Positions 24,546 to 36,468 of a stretch of 64,000 bases of DNA are shown here, piece by piece. Source of the DNA: Varanus komodoensis (Eukaryota > Chordata > Lepidosauria > Squamata > Varanidae); the NCBI RefSeq assembly GCF_004798865.1, contig NW_025335761.1:23685687-23749686 (forward strand), written 5' to 3'. Under the pieces are notes generated by a model, which was not told the origin of the DNA, ran no database searches, and saw only the letters and a program-made list of their open reading frames with translations. The position numbers and the translations under genes were made by a program. Position 1 is the stretch's first letter. Each line of letters begins with the position of its first letter.

Positions 24546-25359
24546 ATCTTGTCAATACATTAAGGTTGTAATCCTTAATATTATTGTAAGTGTTTCTGGT
24601 ATATCCAGTATATTTTAGTTTATTTACAATGTTTTCTTCCTCAGAAAATATATTAGGTAGACTCATTTACCCACATTCTATACCAGTTTTTTAAACCCCA
24701 AGAATTTTTATCTTGAGATACTTAAAACAAAAACAAAAACCCAGATTCCCCATGTATGCAATTACTTCATTAGTAACACAAATATGCACTCTGAGTGGTT
24801 GTTCAGGACAATTGTTGCTTGCATACAGCTAGTAAATGCTGCTACTTTCTCTCTTATATCAAGAAAAAAAATACAGAAGGTTGGGCCTAAGGTGCCCTTC
24901 CATGAATGGAAGAGACTTGGACCCAGTACACGCTTCTGTGAATGAAAGTGTGGGGATAAGCTAATTTTTGGCACTCCCCATTCAAACACTTTTATGAAAG
25001 CATCCTAATACTCTGGAGAAGATTGTATAGGAGACTTATGGAAAAGAAAAGCTGTGAGTCAAGAGCACCCAATTTCCATGATCAGAACTGTGTTCACAGA
25101 ACTTCGAATTTAGATCAGTGTTTATACAGTAGGAATAGGTATTGTTTAGTATTTGCTGATAATTATAATTATTATATGTCTGTAGGTCTGTAGGTAATTA
25201 ACCGTTCCTGCTAGGATGAAAAACAAGGAATGGTTAATCACCCATTTAAAAAAAATATAAAATCCTATTGTTACTTTGATGGAGAATTAAGTTATTAGTA
25301 GTTTCTAGTGATTTTTAATACTACCTCTGATTATTAGTTGCTAGGAAACGCAGCCAGGA

Positions 25360-25455
25360 GAGTGCTTATTGCTTGTGGACTTTCCTAAGCATGGGTTTGG
25401 CTCTTGTGTGGACAGCATGCTAGACTAAACAGGCATTAGGTCTGTTCCAGCATAT
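25360..25455 (+). mobile_element. CR1/L3-type non-LTR tail
   Basis: TGTGGACAGCATGCTAGACT and GGTCTGTTCCAGCATATCCC end in GCAATGTTCTTA, matching the tail at 15385-15515. Confidence 0.5.
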
Positions 25456-25607
25456 CCCTTGCAATGTTCTTATATAAGCTAAAACTATATGTAGAAAAGT
25501 TTTAGTTTGTGTATGTGGTAATGGTTTTTAAGAAGTGTGGTGAGTGACTTAGAACCTGATTTTTTTTCCAGTTTTGCTTTTTCAGCTGTTGAGATATAGT
25601 ATTAGTA

Positions 25608-26070
25608 CAGTAAATACCTCAGTTCACGAACTCTTTTGTTCGCGAACAATTCGGTTCCCGAACAGAAAGTTTTGCAAAATTTTGCCTTGGGTAATGAACA
25701 CGATCATGGGCATCTTCCCCACACCATGACCACGTGTCAGAGTGAGGAAGATGGTCGCGATCATGTCCGTGCGGGTAAGATGGCCGTGATCATGTCCATG
25801 TGGGAAAGATGGCCATGTTTGTGTTCATGAACACAAACACAGCCATCTTTTCCACTCTGACATGTGGTTGCGGCTTCCTCTAGTCAAGAAGGCGGTCACA
25901 GACTCCCTCCAAACAGTAATCTCCTCCCCACCCATCTTCCTGTCCCCCATGCCAGAAGTCTCCTCAAGCAAGGTTAGCGTTCTCTCTCTTTATACTGTAC
26001 TGTACTTTGTTTCATATTTTTGTGGTTAAAAAAATTACATATGGTTCAGAATGAAGTAAGCTTATTTACA
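25608..26070. mobile_element. TA-flanked inverted-repeat element, copy B (truncated)
   Basis: The left end CAGTAAATACCTCAGTTCAC follows a TA and matches copy A. The interior GTTTTGCAAAATTTTGCC block and the later GTGGTTAAAAAAATTACATA block align with copy A in order. The right terminal repeat is missing; similarity stops near 26070. The middle is expanded by a CpG-rich minisatellite of about 29 bp (unit GATCATGTCCRTG...GATGGCC) and a quasi-palindrome at 25805-25850. Confidence 0.8.
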
Positions 26071-26585
26071 CCCCCCCTGCCTTCTCTGGAGTGTGTGGGG
26101 GGGGGGTGGCATACCATTCTAGGCCAGTGCCAGCAGTGACCAGAAAAGGAAGTGTTCTCCATGCAGCCGTCTGTGGAGTTGTAGGCAGTAAGCTGCAAAA
26201 CTCCCCCAAAAAATCCCATTTAATTATTGATGGAAAACTTGCAAATAAATCCACGAAAGTTAAACTTGTGGAGCTGAGATTTGACTGGACACTCAATCAT
26301 TCCATTGAAGAAGTGGTTGCCCATTAGGTGTGGCTGTTTACATAACAGAATGTACAGGTTTCACAATGGATTGTACAAGCATAACACACAGCCACATGTG
26401 GAGGTATGCTTGTACATGTTTGTACAAACATAACTTTAGTTGGATTCTTCTCTAGCACATAATTCAGAACCTGATTTCTTCTAAAACAACATCATTTATG
26501 CTAATAAGACAGCGCAGTTGGATACTGTCCTCTAAGAAGTTCCACTCAATAAGGTAGTGCTTACTGCCAGAAAAGTATATGCCTA

Positions 26586-26615
26586 GGGTTGCTACCGTAA
26601 AAACACTTTGCTGAT

Positions 26616-26655
<40 letters not shown>

Positions 26656-27030
26656 GTGTCATAGAACGCACTGGAACTCGGTACCTTCTTTTGATGGATT
26701 TTCCAAGTTTTAAAAGTAACTTTTGAAAATTTCATGTTTGGTCCATGTGGATTTGAATCACCCTGTCGAGCGTAGCAGGTCGGCGGCAAAATCAGTAAAA
26801 TGGTGCATACAGGCTGCTTGTGTGTCGAATCCGATGCATGCATACTTCGTCCGCGCTGGTTGTGATGCCGCTGCTCAGCTTGTGATTGATCGTGTGGTCG
26901 TGCGCTGAGTGCTTACTGCAGGTGGCAACCGTTATGTTTCGTTACACAACTGAAGTGTGTGGGTGTGTGTACAGTGATTGACTATGTGCGAAAGGTAAAT
27001 AATTTCATGAGTTCCGACACCTTTTTTCTT
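26586..27030. other. Unidentified CpG-rich patch with (ATC)n
   Basis: A 40-base ATC run (26616-26655) is followed by about 370 bases with many CpGs (TGTCGAGCG, GGTCGGCGGC, GTCCGCGC, GATCGTGTGGTCGTGCGC), unlike the AT-rich intron around it. The ends GGTTGCTACC (26587) and GGTGGCAACC (26921-26930) are approximately inverted. No protein I recognise is encoded on either strand. It could be a recently arrived DNA element or a regulatory island. Confidence 0.5.
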
Positions 27031-27149
27031 ACAAAAAAAGCACTGATGATTATTATTATTATATATCTTAAAGAGTAGGTGGCTCTTCAAAATCACTTGA
27101 TCATTTTTTAAATTTTCATAGCAACGATCCTTTTGGCATTCTTAGTAAA

Positions 27150-27520
27150 AGCTGTGAAAAGCACAGGAGACTCCTGCGAGTCCCTTGGACCACAAGGTGA
27201 TCAAACCAGTCAGACCTAGAGGAGATCAACCCTGACTGCTCTTTAGAAGGCCAGATCCTGAAGATGAAACTCAAATACTTTGGCCACCTAATGAGAAGGA
27301 AGGACTCCCTGGAGAAGAGCCTAATGCTGGGAACAATAGATGGCAGAAGAAGAAGGGGACGGCAGAGGATGACATGGCTAGATGGAGTCACTGAAGCAGT
27401 TGGTGTGAGCTTGAGTGAACTCAGGGGGATGGTGGAGGACAGGAAGGCCTGGAGGAATGTTGTCCATGGGGTCGCGATGGGTCGGACACGACTTCGCGAC
27501 TAACAACAACAATAACAATT
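27150..27520 (+). mobile_element. BovB (RTE clade) LINE 3' end, copy 1
   Basis: It encodes KLKYFGHLMRRKDSLEKSLM, then GRQRMTWLDGVTEAVGVSLS and DRKAWRNVVHGVAMGRTRLR followed by a stop. This is the BovB ORF2 C-terminus, close to ruminant BovB (HLMRRVDSLEKTLMLG; MDREAWRAAIHGVAKSRTRL). The 3' end is an AAC-type tail. 5'-truncated; this last segment is one open frame. Confidence 0.93.
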
Positions 27521-28965
27521 GCCTTGAGCATTTCTCTTCATTGTTAAAAATTAAACTTGAAAAAGAGTTTGCTTACTTCCAAGAACCATCCTTTGTTTTG
27601 TGGTTAGGAAGATAATTACACAAAGTTAGGCCCTCCAACAACAAACTGTTAAATAATTTTGAAGAAACATATCTAATGATAGTATGGTTTAATACTAGTT
27701 ATCCATGCCGAGCATGTTGCTTTTTGTTTTTTATCAAGGGGAAATTTAGAAATAATTCTCACTAGTTGCAGTGTATGTTCCAGGTTAAGTTTCTATTGAG
27801 CTCAGCACGCACAAGTTGAAGTATACTGTGTATGGTCAATGGAACACAATTGCAGTCCAGAGCTACAGCTGAGGTCACCAAGGGTTTATTAGTCAATTTT
27901 GCTTAATGAGCTGTTCTACTTTTTCCAGTGCTTCATGTGTTGTTGCTGATGAAGGTTTCTCAGCTTGTGGTTAATCATAAATTTCATTCTTGCTTGAAAA
28001 GTAGCAGGCCTCTGTACATGGTTTCATACACACTTACAAATCTTGCAACTAGCATACAAAGGATATTTTGCCGTTTTGAACCTAAAATCTGCTGAAACTA
28101 TTTGTACCACATATCTTAAGTGCATTTTTGTGAAATATAAAGTTGGCTCATACAAAGGAGCCATTAGTTCAGCCATCAGCTAGTTTTCAGAATGTTTTCA
28201 GTTTTAGAATGACTGCTAATCAGTGCACCGAAACTAGGAGGATTGGGTTGCCAATTATTGTTACTGAGAATAGTTGTAGTACTTTTCTTGTCTACTTGAG
28301 CTTTGTGCACAGCAGCACTAATGACAATTGTTTAATTTGTTATGTTTTCTCCTCACTTTTTATTATATTTTTCTGTATACCTGTGTGAATGCATGTATTA
28401 TTATGCCACTGAGAATAACACTTAAAGCTACAGATGAAGTGGGCTGTAATTTGCAAAAAAAAAAAAGTCACAATAAATCAACAGTCCTTTAAACAGCTGC
28501 AAGATTATTGCTTTTAATAAAACAGAGTAGCTTTACTCAGACTTTTCATGTTGAATGTCTGAAGGGCTTAAGATGCTGGGGTAAACTTTGCTCCCTATAT
28601 GCTATCATGCATATTAACAAAGACCCTCCCCCCCCCAAATGTGATTGGCAATACCTTGAGGAAGTTTACATACATTGAATGGGAACCCTGGTCCATTAGC
28701 ATCCGTATGCATGTAAGACCTCTTCAGCGTGACAGCCATCCCACATCCTCTGAGGAGTGTGGCTGTTATATATGTCTAGAGGTCAGGACTGGGTAATACA
28801 TTTTAGAGAGCCTTCATATATTTGGCAACCATGAGTAGAATATCTTTTACTGGCATTATCAGATATTATGAACAGAGAAAAAGAAAATAGCCACCATGGA
28901 AATAGATGTTGACTTTCTGGAATATTTAGCTTTAAATGCACTTTGTAGTCAGTGCTTTTCAAATA

Positions 28966-29689
28966 CAGTGGTACTTTGACTCATGAACTTAATATGTTCC
29001 AGGACTCTGGTTGTGACCCAAATTGGTCATGAGCCAAGTTAAATTTCCCCGTAAGGTTCAATGTAAATAAGGTTAATCTGTTCTGTAACTATTTTTTTAA
29101 TCAGAAAAAAATTTATTTATTTATTTATTTATTTATTAAAACGTTTTTATGCCGCCCCATTCGCTGAAGCCTCGGGGTGGCTTACAACAATAAATTAAAA
29201 CATCATAAATAACATTTTAAAATATATACATTAAAATAAAATACAAATATACAATATACAATATAAAATAAGCCGCCCTGGTAAATGTAAAGCAAAGTGA
29301 CAAAGAACAACAAAGATTGTGGCCATCTCCCCCCCACCCCGAGCATGAGCACGGCCATCCTCCCACCCCCCCCCCCCAGCATGACCGCGATCATCCCTGT
29401 ACTCACCCGTCATCCCTGCATGCGCCCATCATCCCAGCATGCTGTGGGGGGGGGGAACACGGGCGCAAACGTGGGCGCTCAGGGTGGGAGAGATGGGCGC
29501 GATCGTGATGGGGGGGAGATGGCTGAGATCACGGTTGCGCTTCTGCAGGAAAGACAGGCGCGATCTCGGCCACAATTGCGGCCACCACCCAATGCAGAGT
29601 TAGCGACCTAAGTCAAAATTTTTATGAAATTTTTGTTCGCGACCCAATTTGGTCGTGAACTGATGCATTCGTGAGCCGAGGTACCACTG
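28966..29689. mobile_element. TA-flanked inverted-repeat element, copy C, split by an L2-like tail
   Basis: The left end CAGTGGTACTTTGACTCATG and the right end (reverse complement CAGTGGTACCTCGGCTCACG) are both flanked by TA. It is in opposite orientation to copy A: the GTAACTATTTTTTTAATCAG block comes first and the GAAATTTTTGTTCGCGACCC block last. An L2-like LINE tail occupies about 29109-29285. The interior is rich in C and G runs and GATC/CGCG motifs. Confidence 0.87.
29109..29285 (-). mobile_element. L2-like LINE 3' tail inserted in copy C (antisense)
   Basis: TTTATTTATT repeats, then AACGTTTTTATGCCGCCCC and AAGCCTCGGGGTGGCTTACA, then AT-rich sequence, as at 13021-13240. Element sequence continues on both sides, so this inserted after copy C. 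Confidence 0.75.
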
Positions 29690-30444
29690 TACTTTAAATA
29701 GAACCTAATTTCAATTTAATTCAACTTTTCATACCTAATGTATGCCTTTACATACAGCTATAATCTATATTTTATTTTGCATTGTGTATATGTATGTAGG
29801 TAGGTGTGGAACAACAGTACCTGATTACAGAAATGATCTGGAAATGAAAACAGAGGAAATTGGGGCAATTAAACTGAGAAACATGTCAGGATCCAGCTTA
29901 GGAGCATTGTCCTAGACTATAAGACCTATTGAAGAAACTGGGACTTCCTTTAAGAGAACTGTGCATAGGATTGGGATGTCAGGCCTTTAAAAAATGCCAA
30001 ACTAAAAATGCCAATGTGTGTTTTCATCAGCTTGATGCACTGTCACTGATTAAATGAGATCTGTGAGCAGGATGTACTGGAAGTCCTATACATATGAACA
30101 AGTTCCATTCCAAGAGCATGTTTTTAAGTCCAATTTGTTCGCAAATCCAGCAAAGTTAGCCTAGGTACCCAACTAACACAGTCAGTTATATAGTAGTGTA
30201 CCATAATGGGCCTATTACAATACTGGAGGACTTCCAGAAGTTATACATCCAGTTATGTGGCAGTGCACCTGTGCTGTTCATCTGCTGGTTTCATCCTCAT
30301 ATAGCATTACCATTAAGTTGGTGTGACCTGTGTTACGCTTTGCTGGACTCCACCCCTCTCAGTTATTTCAGGAAAGTACACAAAGCACGTTCACATCTTT
30401 GAAAGTTCACAACTTGAGGGTTCCTATGTAGGGGACTTCCTGAA

Positions 30445-30500
30445 TGAAAACTGCCTTATACCAAGTCAAGCCATTGGGCCATTGGGCTCAGTTACTGTGT
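30445..30500 (-). mobile_element. tRNA-derived SINE fragment (antisense)
   Basis: GAAAACTGCCTTATACCAAGTCAAGCCATTGGGCC resembles the squamate SINE section GAAGCTGCCTTATACCGAGTCAGACCATTGG; a better-preserved copy is at 53930-54130. Confidence 0.6.
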
Positions 30501-31379
30501 TGCAATCATGAGTTCCATTGCTTTGTAGCCAATCACTGATAATTTGACTTCTTGTAGCTGTTTAAATTTAGGAAGATTCTAAGAACTGTAAGGAATCAAG
30601 AACTAAAAAAGTTATAAAATGTTTAAAATATTAAATGATGTAATTCATCATGTAATTGCTGCAGCACTATAATGTCCTAATCAATTACATGTCAGATGCC
30701 ATAGTTTGTGTTATATAGTTCGCAGAGTATTTCTGAAGCTTGAAACATAAAGCTTCAGGACAAATCTCATCATTATCAAAGTCAAAAGCTGAACTGCTTG
30801 CGTGACTAGACTTTTGGCATCTTTACTTGCCATGTAAGGCGTATACCTAACATCTTGATACTATTAAGAACTTAGGAAGCATAACTGTTTTTACACAATG
30901 TATTGGCTCTTTTTCCAGTTCATGTTTGAGTAAGTGGAAGAAATGTGGTATGCTTCAAGATGTAGAAGATGGTTTTCAGGAGGTTTACATGAGTCTAATT
31001 CCTTTGATGCTCAAAGGAATTTTTTCTTAAAACTTTGGAAGCAGAATCTTGAACACTCTCTCCCACCCTCTCATTTCAGGGGAGAAAACAATGTCTAATC
31101 AGGCTATACTGAATTCATTTGTATAGAGTACCTCCCATTCTTTCCTCCCTTCTTCTTCCAAACTGACTGATTTGGTTTTAACATCAGAAGGAATACCATG
31201 ATCAAATAAATACCAAAAAAAAACCTGAATTAGATATTATTTTCTCCCAACAATTAGGGGACAGAGAAAGTGTTTTCCAACCAAGTTGCTAGTGAGCTGA
31301 TACCTTACCACAGAAAGTAATGCCTTAATAAGTCTCTTGCAACAGAACAAAAATTGTATTACTGCATTTTATTAATTGC

Positions 31380-31475
31380 AGCCAGAGTGGGTCATCAATT
31401 TATTAATGCTGTTAGCCATCCAGAGACGTTAGTAATTGGACAGCATACAAATTGTATAAATAAATAAACAAAAAT
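31380..31475 (+). mobile_element. L2-like LINE 3' tail (sense)
   Basis: TGTTAGCCATCCAGAGACGT then TTGGACAGCATACAAATTG and TAAATAAATAAACAAA is the L2-like terminal motif followed by its repeat tail. It lies next to the antisense LINE that starts at about 31487. Confidence 0.6.
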
Positions 31476-31486
31476 CACAATTATTA

Positions 31487-33985
31487 TTAATTATTATGTA
31501 TTTTGCATTTGTATGCTGCTGTATAGCCCAAGGGCTCTCTAGCCAGCTCACAAGAAACAGGGTCAGCAACATAACCATAAAACCATAACAGGATTAAAAC
31601 TATAACATCTGATGCAACATAAAATTCAATTAATATAAAATACAGATCAGAAGAACAAATGAACCAACAATAATCAAACAGCAAAATAACATTATATTAT
31701 TCTGTAATATCCTAGTCTACAACCAAGAATAATTCTAAAAACAAGTACTAAATAAAAATGTCTTTACCTGGCAATGAAAGCAGAGTAATGAGGATGCCAG
31801 TTGCCCCTCTTTAGGAAAGGCATTCCATAATCAAGGTATGATAGTGATATGAAAAGGCCTTACTTCTTGCCATTTCCCCCTTTCTTTCTTTTTTTGGGAG
31901 GGATGCTTGCAAAAGAGGACCTCCATTGAATATTTTAGTGGTCTAGTAGGGATATATGGAAACAGGCATTCCTTCAAATATCCTGGCCCCAAACCATTTA
32001 GGGCTTTGTATGTTAGTGTGAGCACTCTGAATTGGGGCCAGCTAATGCTGGGAACAATAGATGGCAAAAGAAGGGGGCAGCAGAGAATGAGGTGGCTAAA
32101 TGGAGTCATGGAAGCAGATGATGTGAGCTTAAGTGGACTCAGGGATGGTGGAGGACAGGAAGGCCTGTAAGAATGTTGTCAATGGGGTCGCGATGGGTCG
32201 GACACGACTTCACAACTAACAACAAAACAACAGGGAGCCAATGAAACTGGCAGAGGACTGGTATAATGTACTGTCTAGGACCAGTCCTTTTTAATAGCCA
32301 CTCTGCTCGAGTTGAAATGTCGAGACTGTCTTCAAAGGTAGACTCACATAGAGTGCATTACAGTAATCCAGGTGAAAGGTTGCCAGCGCATGGATAACTG
32401 TGGTGAGACTCTGCTCGTCCAAGCAGGAACATAGTTAGAAAATCAGCCTGAGCCTATAGAACATGCTCCCAGCCACCAAGGCCATCTAAGAAACATCAGG
32501 GTCCAGGAGTACCCCCGACCTATGAACCTTATCCTTTAGAGGAAGGGCAACCCCACCCAGGATCGGTTGAAAATTTCCCAGTCAGACGAATGAACTGCCC
32601 ACCAACAGCACCTCTGTCTTGTCTGGATTGAGCTTCAGCTTGTTGGTCCTCATCTTGGCCATTACCAAATCAAATTTAGAATAGCCACTGCCTCACCTGG
32701 ACTATATGAGAACAAGAGGTAGAGCTGAGTGTCATTAGCATACTGGTGACACTTCAGCCAAAACCTCCTGATGACCTCTTCCAGCAGTTTCACAGAGATA
32801 TTGAATAGCATGGGAGACAAGATAGAGCCCTGCAGAATTTCATGGCACAGGTACCATGATGCAGAGCAACAGTCACCCAGCTCCACCAACTGCAGATGGC
32901 CAGCAGGTAGGAGCTGAGCCACCGCAAAGCAGTGCCACAAACTCCCAAACCTCTGGCCAATGAGAGGTACAGGAGCTTCAACAGGGTTGCATTCCCCCTG
33001 TCTCTCTACCAGCGAAGATCATCCCGGAGGGTGACTAAGATAGTTTCAGACAAAGGCTTAAAAAGCCCAGTTGAAATGGATCCAGATCATCCATTTCTTC
33101 CAAGAGTGCTTGGAGCTGCCCAGCTACAACTTGCTCAAGCACCTTGCCCAGGAAGGGAGTATTGGCTATATGTTGTTAGTTATTTATATCCTCTGGATCC
33201 AGGTGTGGTTTTTTGAGAAGTGGTGTAACTACTGCCTGCTTTAGAGGAATGGGTAGCACTCCCTCTCTCAGTGAGGCATCTACCACCTCCTGGATCCAGG
33301 AATGAATTGCCTCCTTTGATTCCACAATTAGCCAAGATGGGCAAGGGTTGAGCAAACAGATTGTAGGACGGACTTGACCAAACACCTTGTCCACATCCTT
33401 AGGCTACAATAGCTGAAACTCATCCAGTAAGATATGACCAGATGTTGCACTGGACAACTCTCCAATAGCACCTGGATAACTGTTATGTCCAATTCACAAT
33501 GAATCTGAGTGACTTTATCCTCAAAGTGTCATACAATTTTGTCTCCAAGGGTTCAACGCTGTCTTGACTTGGGCCAGAATATAAAAGGCCTCAAACCACA
33601 TGGAAGAGTGCCACAGGATATCACTTCAGGGATGCAGTGGAGCTGGCAAAGAAGGACCTCTTTGCCACCGTCACTGCCATTAAATAGGCTGGATAGTGGG
33701 TGCTAAGCTACATTTGGTTGGATTAATTCTGAATTTTATTCTACCTGAGCTATAGCCATCTTCCTTATTGCTTCACTGCTTTGGTGTATACCAAGGAGCT
33801 GTACAGACTTGGCAAGGGGAAGAAGGACTCCTGGGAGTGATTATGTCAACAGCTTGGGCCAAATCCATCTGGAAACCTTCTGGATCCATTAACTTATAAG
33901 TTAGCCAATCAGTCAGGAATTGCCCAATAAGGGATTGTTGTGACATCAAGAAGTCTCTTGGATCCCTCTGTGAGACCATTCTACT
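31487..33985 (-). mobile_element. L2-like LINE, 2.5-kb 3' half of ORF2, interrupted by a BovB tail
   Basis: Antisense frames give, from 5' to 3' of the element: TDWLTYKLMDPEGFQMDLAQ; a reverse-transcriptase start AVVTPLLKKPHLDPEDINN; a core GLGVCGTALRWLSSYLLAIC, PMLFNISVKLLEEVIRRFWL and KCHQYANDTQLYL; then FRVLTLTYKALNGLGPGYLK. This is the L2/CR1 reverse transcriptase. The catalytic box reads YAND where YADD is usual, with several stops and frameshifts. A BovB 3' end sits at 32041-32235 in opposite orientation, splitting the frame just before KALNGLG. No endonuclease part was seen. Confidence 0.88.
32041..32235 (+). mobile_element. BovB LINE 3' tail, copy 2 (nested)
   Basis: CTAATGCTGGGAACAATAGA through GGTCGCGATGGGTCGGACAC and CTAACAACAAAACAA repeats the last part of the BovB copy at 27150. 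L2-like LINE sequence lies on both sides, so it inserted into that element. Like copy 1 it has AACAATAGATGGC where the 59-kb copy has AACAAGAGATGGC, hinting at one subfamily for these two. Confidence 0.9.
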
Positions 33986-35574
33986 TACGAAAAAAGAAAA
34001 TGTTGGCCTGCAGTCTCTAAGTATTATTTTTGTTACTTCCCTTTGCCAACTGAAGAACTTTCATATAAGTATGAAAGGGAAATAGCAGAAGTGTGGAAAT
34101 GGTAATGGATAGACATACCCAGTGCACTATTAAATGTGAATCTCATGGAACCTTTTACAAGCTGGTTGGTAGATGTGAGCTCATTCATGATAGATAGGGG
34201 AATGAGGATTGGAGTGTTGGTGCTGGTGTTGGTGCTGTGTAGTAATAAAGGCTGACATTTACCATGTCTTTTGGTCTTTTAAAAATCCGTAAGTTATTGA
34301 ACTTTAATTTTTTAAAAGATCAAGGACATTAAGGGATACAACATTCCCCTACATCTTCTTATAGCACTAGCTAGTTATATTAGGGATTTAGTCCACAATG
34401 GAGATGTAAAAATGGATATACATATACTGTATATCTTCCAAACTTGCAAGAAAGTAGTATCACTGAGTGGGATGGCCCCCAAGGCCTTGTTCTGCAGCAC
34501 TCTTGCCACTCAGAGCCCCTCCCCCCCCATTTGATCCCAGCAATGGTACAGGCATGATTGCAGTGAGCTTTCCGAAGGCTGCCAACCCAGAAAGAATGCT
34601 GGATGGGCCAGGAGCCTCAGGAGAGGTCACGCCAGCATGCCCTGCACTGCTCCAGCTGACAAGTGCGAAGGCGATCAGGAGCTAACACTCATCATCAGTT
34701 CATCAGCTCAAGTACAAGAGGCTCAGTATGCCAATTCCACGAAGGAAGGAGAGGCCAGGGGAGTCACATGGGAGGGTTTCTGGGCAGGACAATCAGGGAA
34801 GAAAGGGATGGGCCATCCAAGTGGAGTTACTGTGCCTGGGCTTAGTCAGAGATTGTAGACCCATAAAGCTTATTTAAAATTCAGTTAGTCCTAAAATCAC
34901 CTTAAAATTAATTCTCACCTGCTTAAAGATTAATTAAATATGTTAGTTCTGTATATTTAATATATCATGAAAACTTTATAATATGGAAATGTAATTCATT
35001 GGGTGGTCCCTGGGTTCCGTGTCAAAACCCTCATGTGGCCCTTGAGGTATGAAAAGTTGGACTGTCCTGGCTTAGTGAATGGCTAAACAAGCTGTTCAAT
35101 GTGGTCTACACAATTAAACTGACAAACATGGTAAAAGTTAGCCAAAGTTTATAGATGAATGATGTCTGTTTATATCTTATTGGAATAATAAAGTTCAAGA
35201 CACTAAAGATGTCACAATATGTACATTATTTATATTTAAGACTATTTTGTTGATATGTCTAATTATTAAATATGCAATAAATTATGTTATTTTTCAAAAA
35301 GGAACAAAAATGTTTTCATAAACCATCTCATCATCAAAAATAAGTGGTATTATCTATGTTATAAAATGCATTTCTTAGACATCTTTGAAGATTGCAGTTT
35401 TCCCAAGGTGACTTGCAATGTAAAACACAAATTCAGTGTTAATATAAGAAATTTATAAAATGATAAATCAGATTTAAATAAATTTAAGAGTGAATAATTT
35501 AAGACAAAGCAAACTCTAAGTAATATATGATAAAAACTGCATATATAATTATAAATTTTCAGTTAAGGCCATAA

Positions 35575-35950
35575 AGGGGGGGGGTTGAACATCCTCTTAA
35601 AACTCTCTTATATTTATAAAAACCCTTCAGATGGAGTACTGTAAGTCAGAGACTAACATGAGGAAGGCCCTACCTCTAGTGCCTTCCAATCTTACATATC
35701 TTAACGGAAGGCTAGTAAGAAGAGCTTCTAGCATCTTGAAAGGGTTAGGGTTAGGAATCCAAACTGTTTAAGGCTTTCATGACCAAAACCAGTGCTTTGA
35801 AATGTACCCCAAAATGCACAGGTAAGCAATGCAGCTGATCTAGAATTTTTCTAATACAATTTATCTGTCTGGTCCATACAAAAACTTGAGTAGCCATATT
35901 CTGTCCAAGCTTCCAACTTGTTTTCAAAGGCAACACTGTATTCCTGTCTG
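35575..35950 (-). mobile_element. L2-like LINE 3' ORF2 fragment (antisense)
   Basis: Antisense it encodes ILDQLHCLPVHFGVHFKALV followed by LVMKALNSLDS, the L2 motif LHWLPVxxRxxFKxLxLxxKALxxL. Diverged and truncated at both ends. Confidence 0.7.
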
Positions 35951-36434
35951 AATATAACTACTGCATGCATATCCAAATCTAGGAATCAGAATGAGGCCAG
36001 TAGAATGTAACAGGAAAAATCTGTATTAAAAATGAGTGTTTTCCTGGAAATTCTAGGCTCCCTCATATTCATATTTTTAATTTTAATACCATTTCTTTTA
36101 TTTTTAAAAGAAATACTTGGGCAATACTTGAGAAAATCATGCTGATTCTGTATTTTTCTTGATCAGCAAAGATTACCATGTTTTGAACATCTACTGTTAT
36201 CTTTATTTCTTTCAATTATATTTATTGTGCTTTCAGATACATACAGCATTTACAGGAAAAAAAAAATTAAGCTTAGGTAACAGTGCCGACTAGCACTGGA
36301 AGGCAAGCAAAATATTGTTGTTGTAAAACTGGAACAAGAAATGTACTCCCCCCACCCCTTTTTAAGTCCAGAACAAACCAGAGCAGAAAACTCAGGCTAC
36401 TGGCTCAGAACAGGGGCCTGACTGAGAAAGCTTG

Positions 36435-36468
36435 ATTGGCTTCTCAGTCTTTTGGCTGAGATAAGCGG
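36435..36468 (+). pseudogene. RNU2: Possible truncated U2 snRNA pseudogene
   Basis: ATTGGCTTCTCAGTCTTTTG followed by GCTGAGATAAG matches the first 30 bases of U2 (ATCGCTTCTCGGCCTTTTGG CTAAGATCAAG) with about six differences; similarity ends there. Could be chance. Confidence 0.35.

Noticed and set aside
26592-26843. Antisense frame with a poly-Asp run
   Set aside because: The Asp run is the translation of the (ATC)n microsatellite; the rest has no recognised similarity.
29297-29611. 104-codon Pro/Gly-rich open frame and its antisense partners
   Set aside because: They lie within copy C of the TA-flanked element and result from its C- and G-runs.
35743-35757. GGGTTAGGGTTAGG, telomere-like repeat
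   Set aside because: Only two units inside an L2-like LINE fragment; not an interstitial telomeric array.
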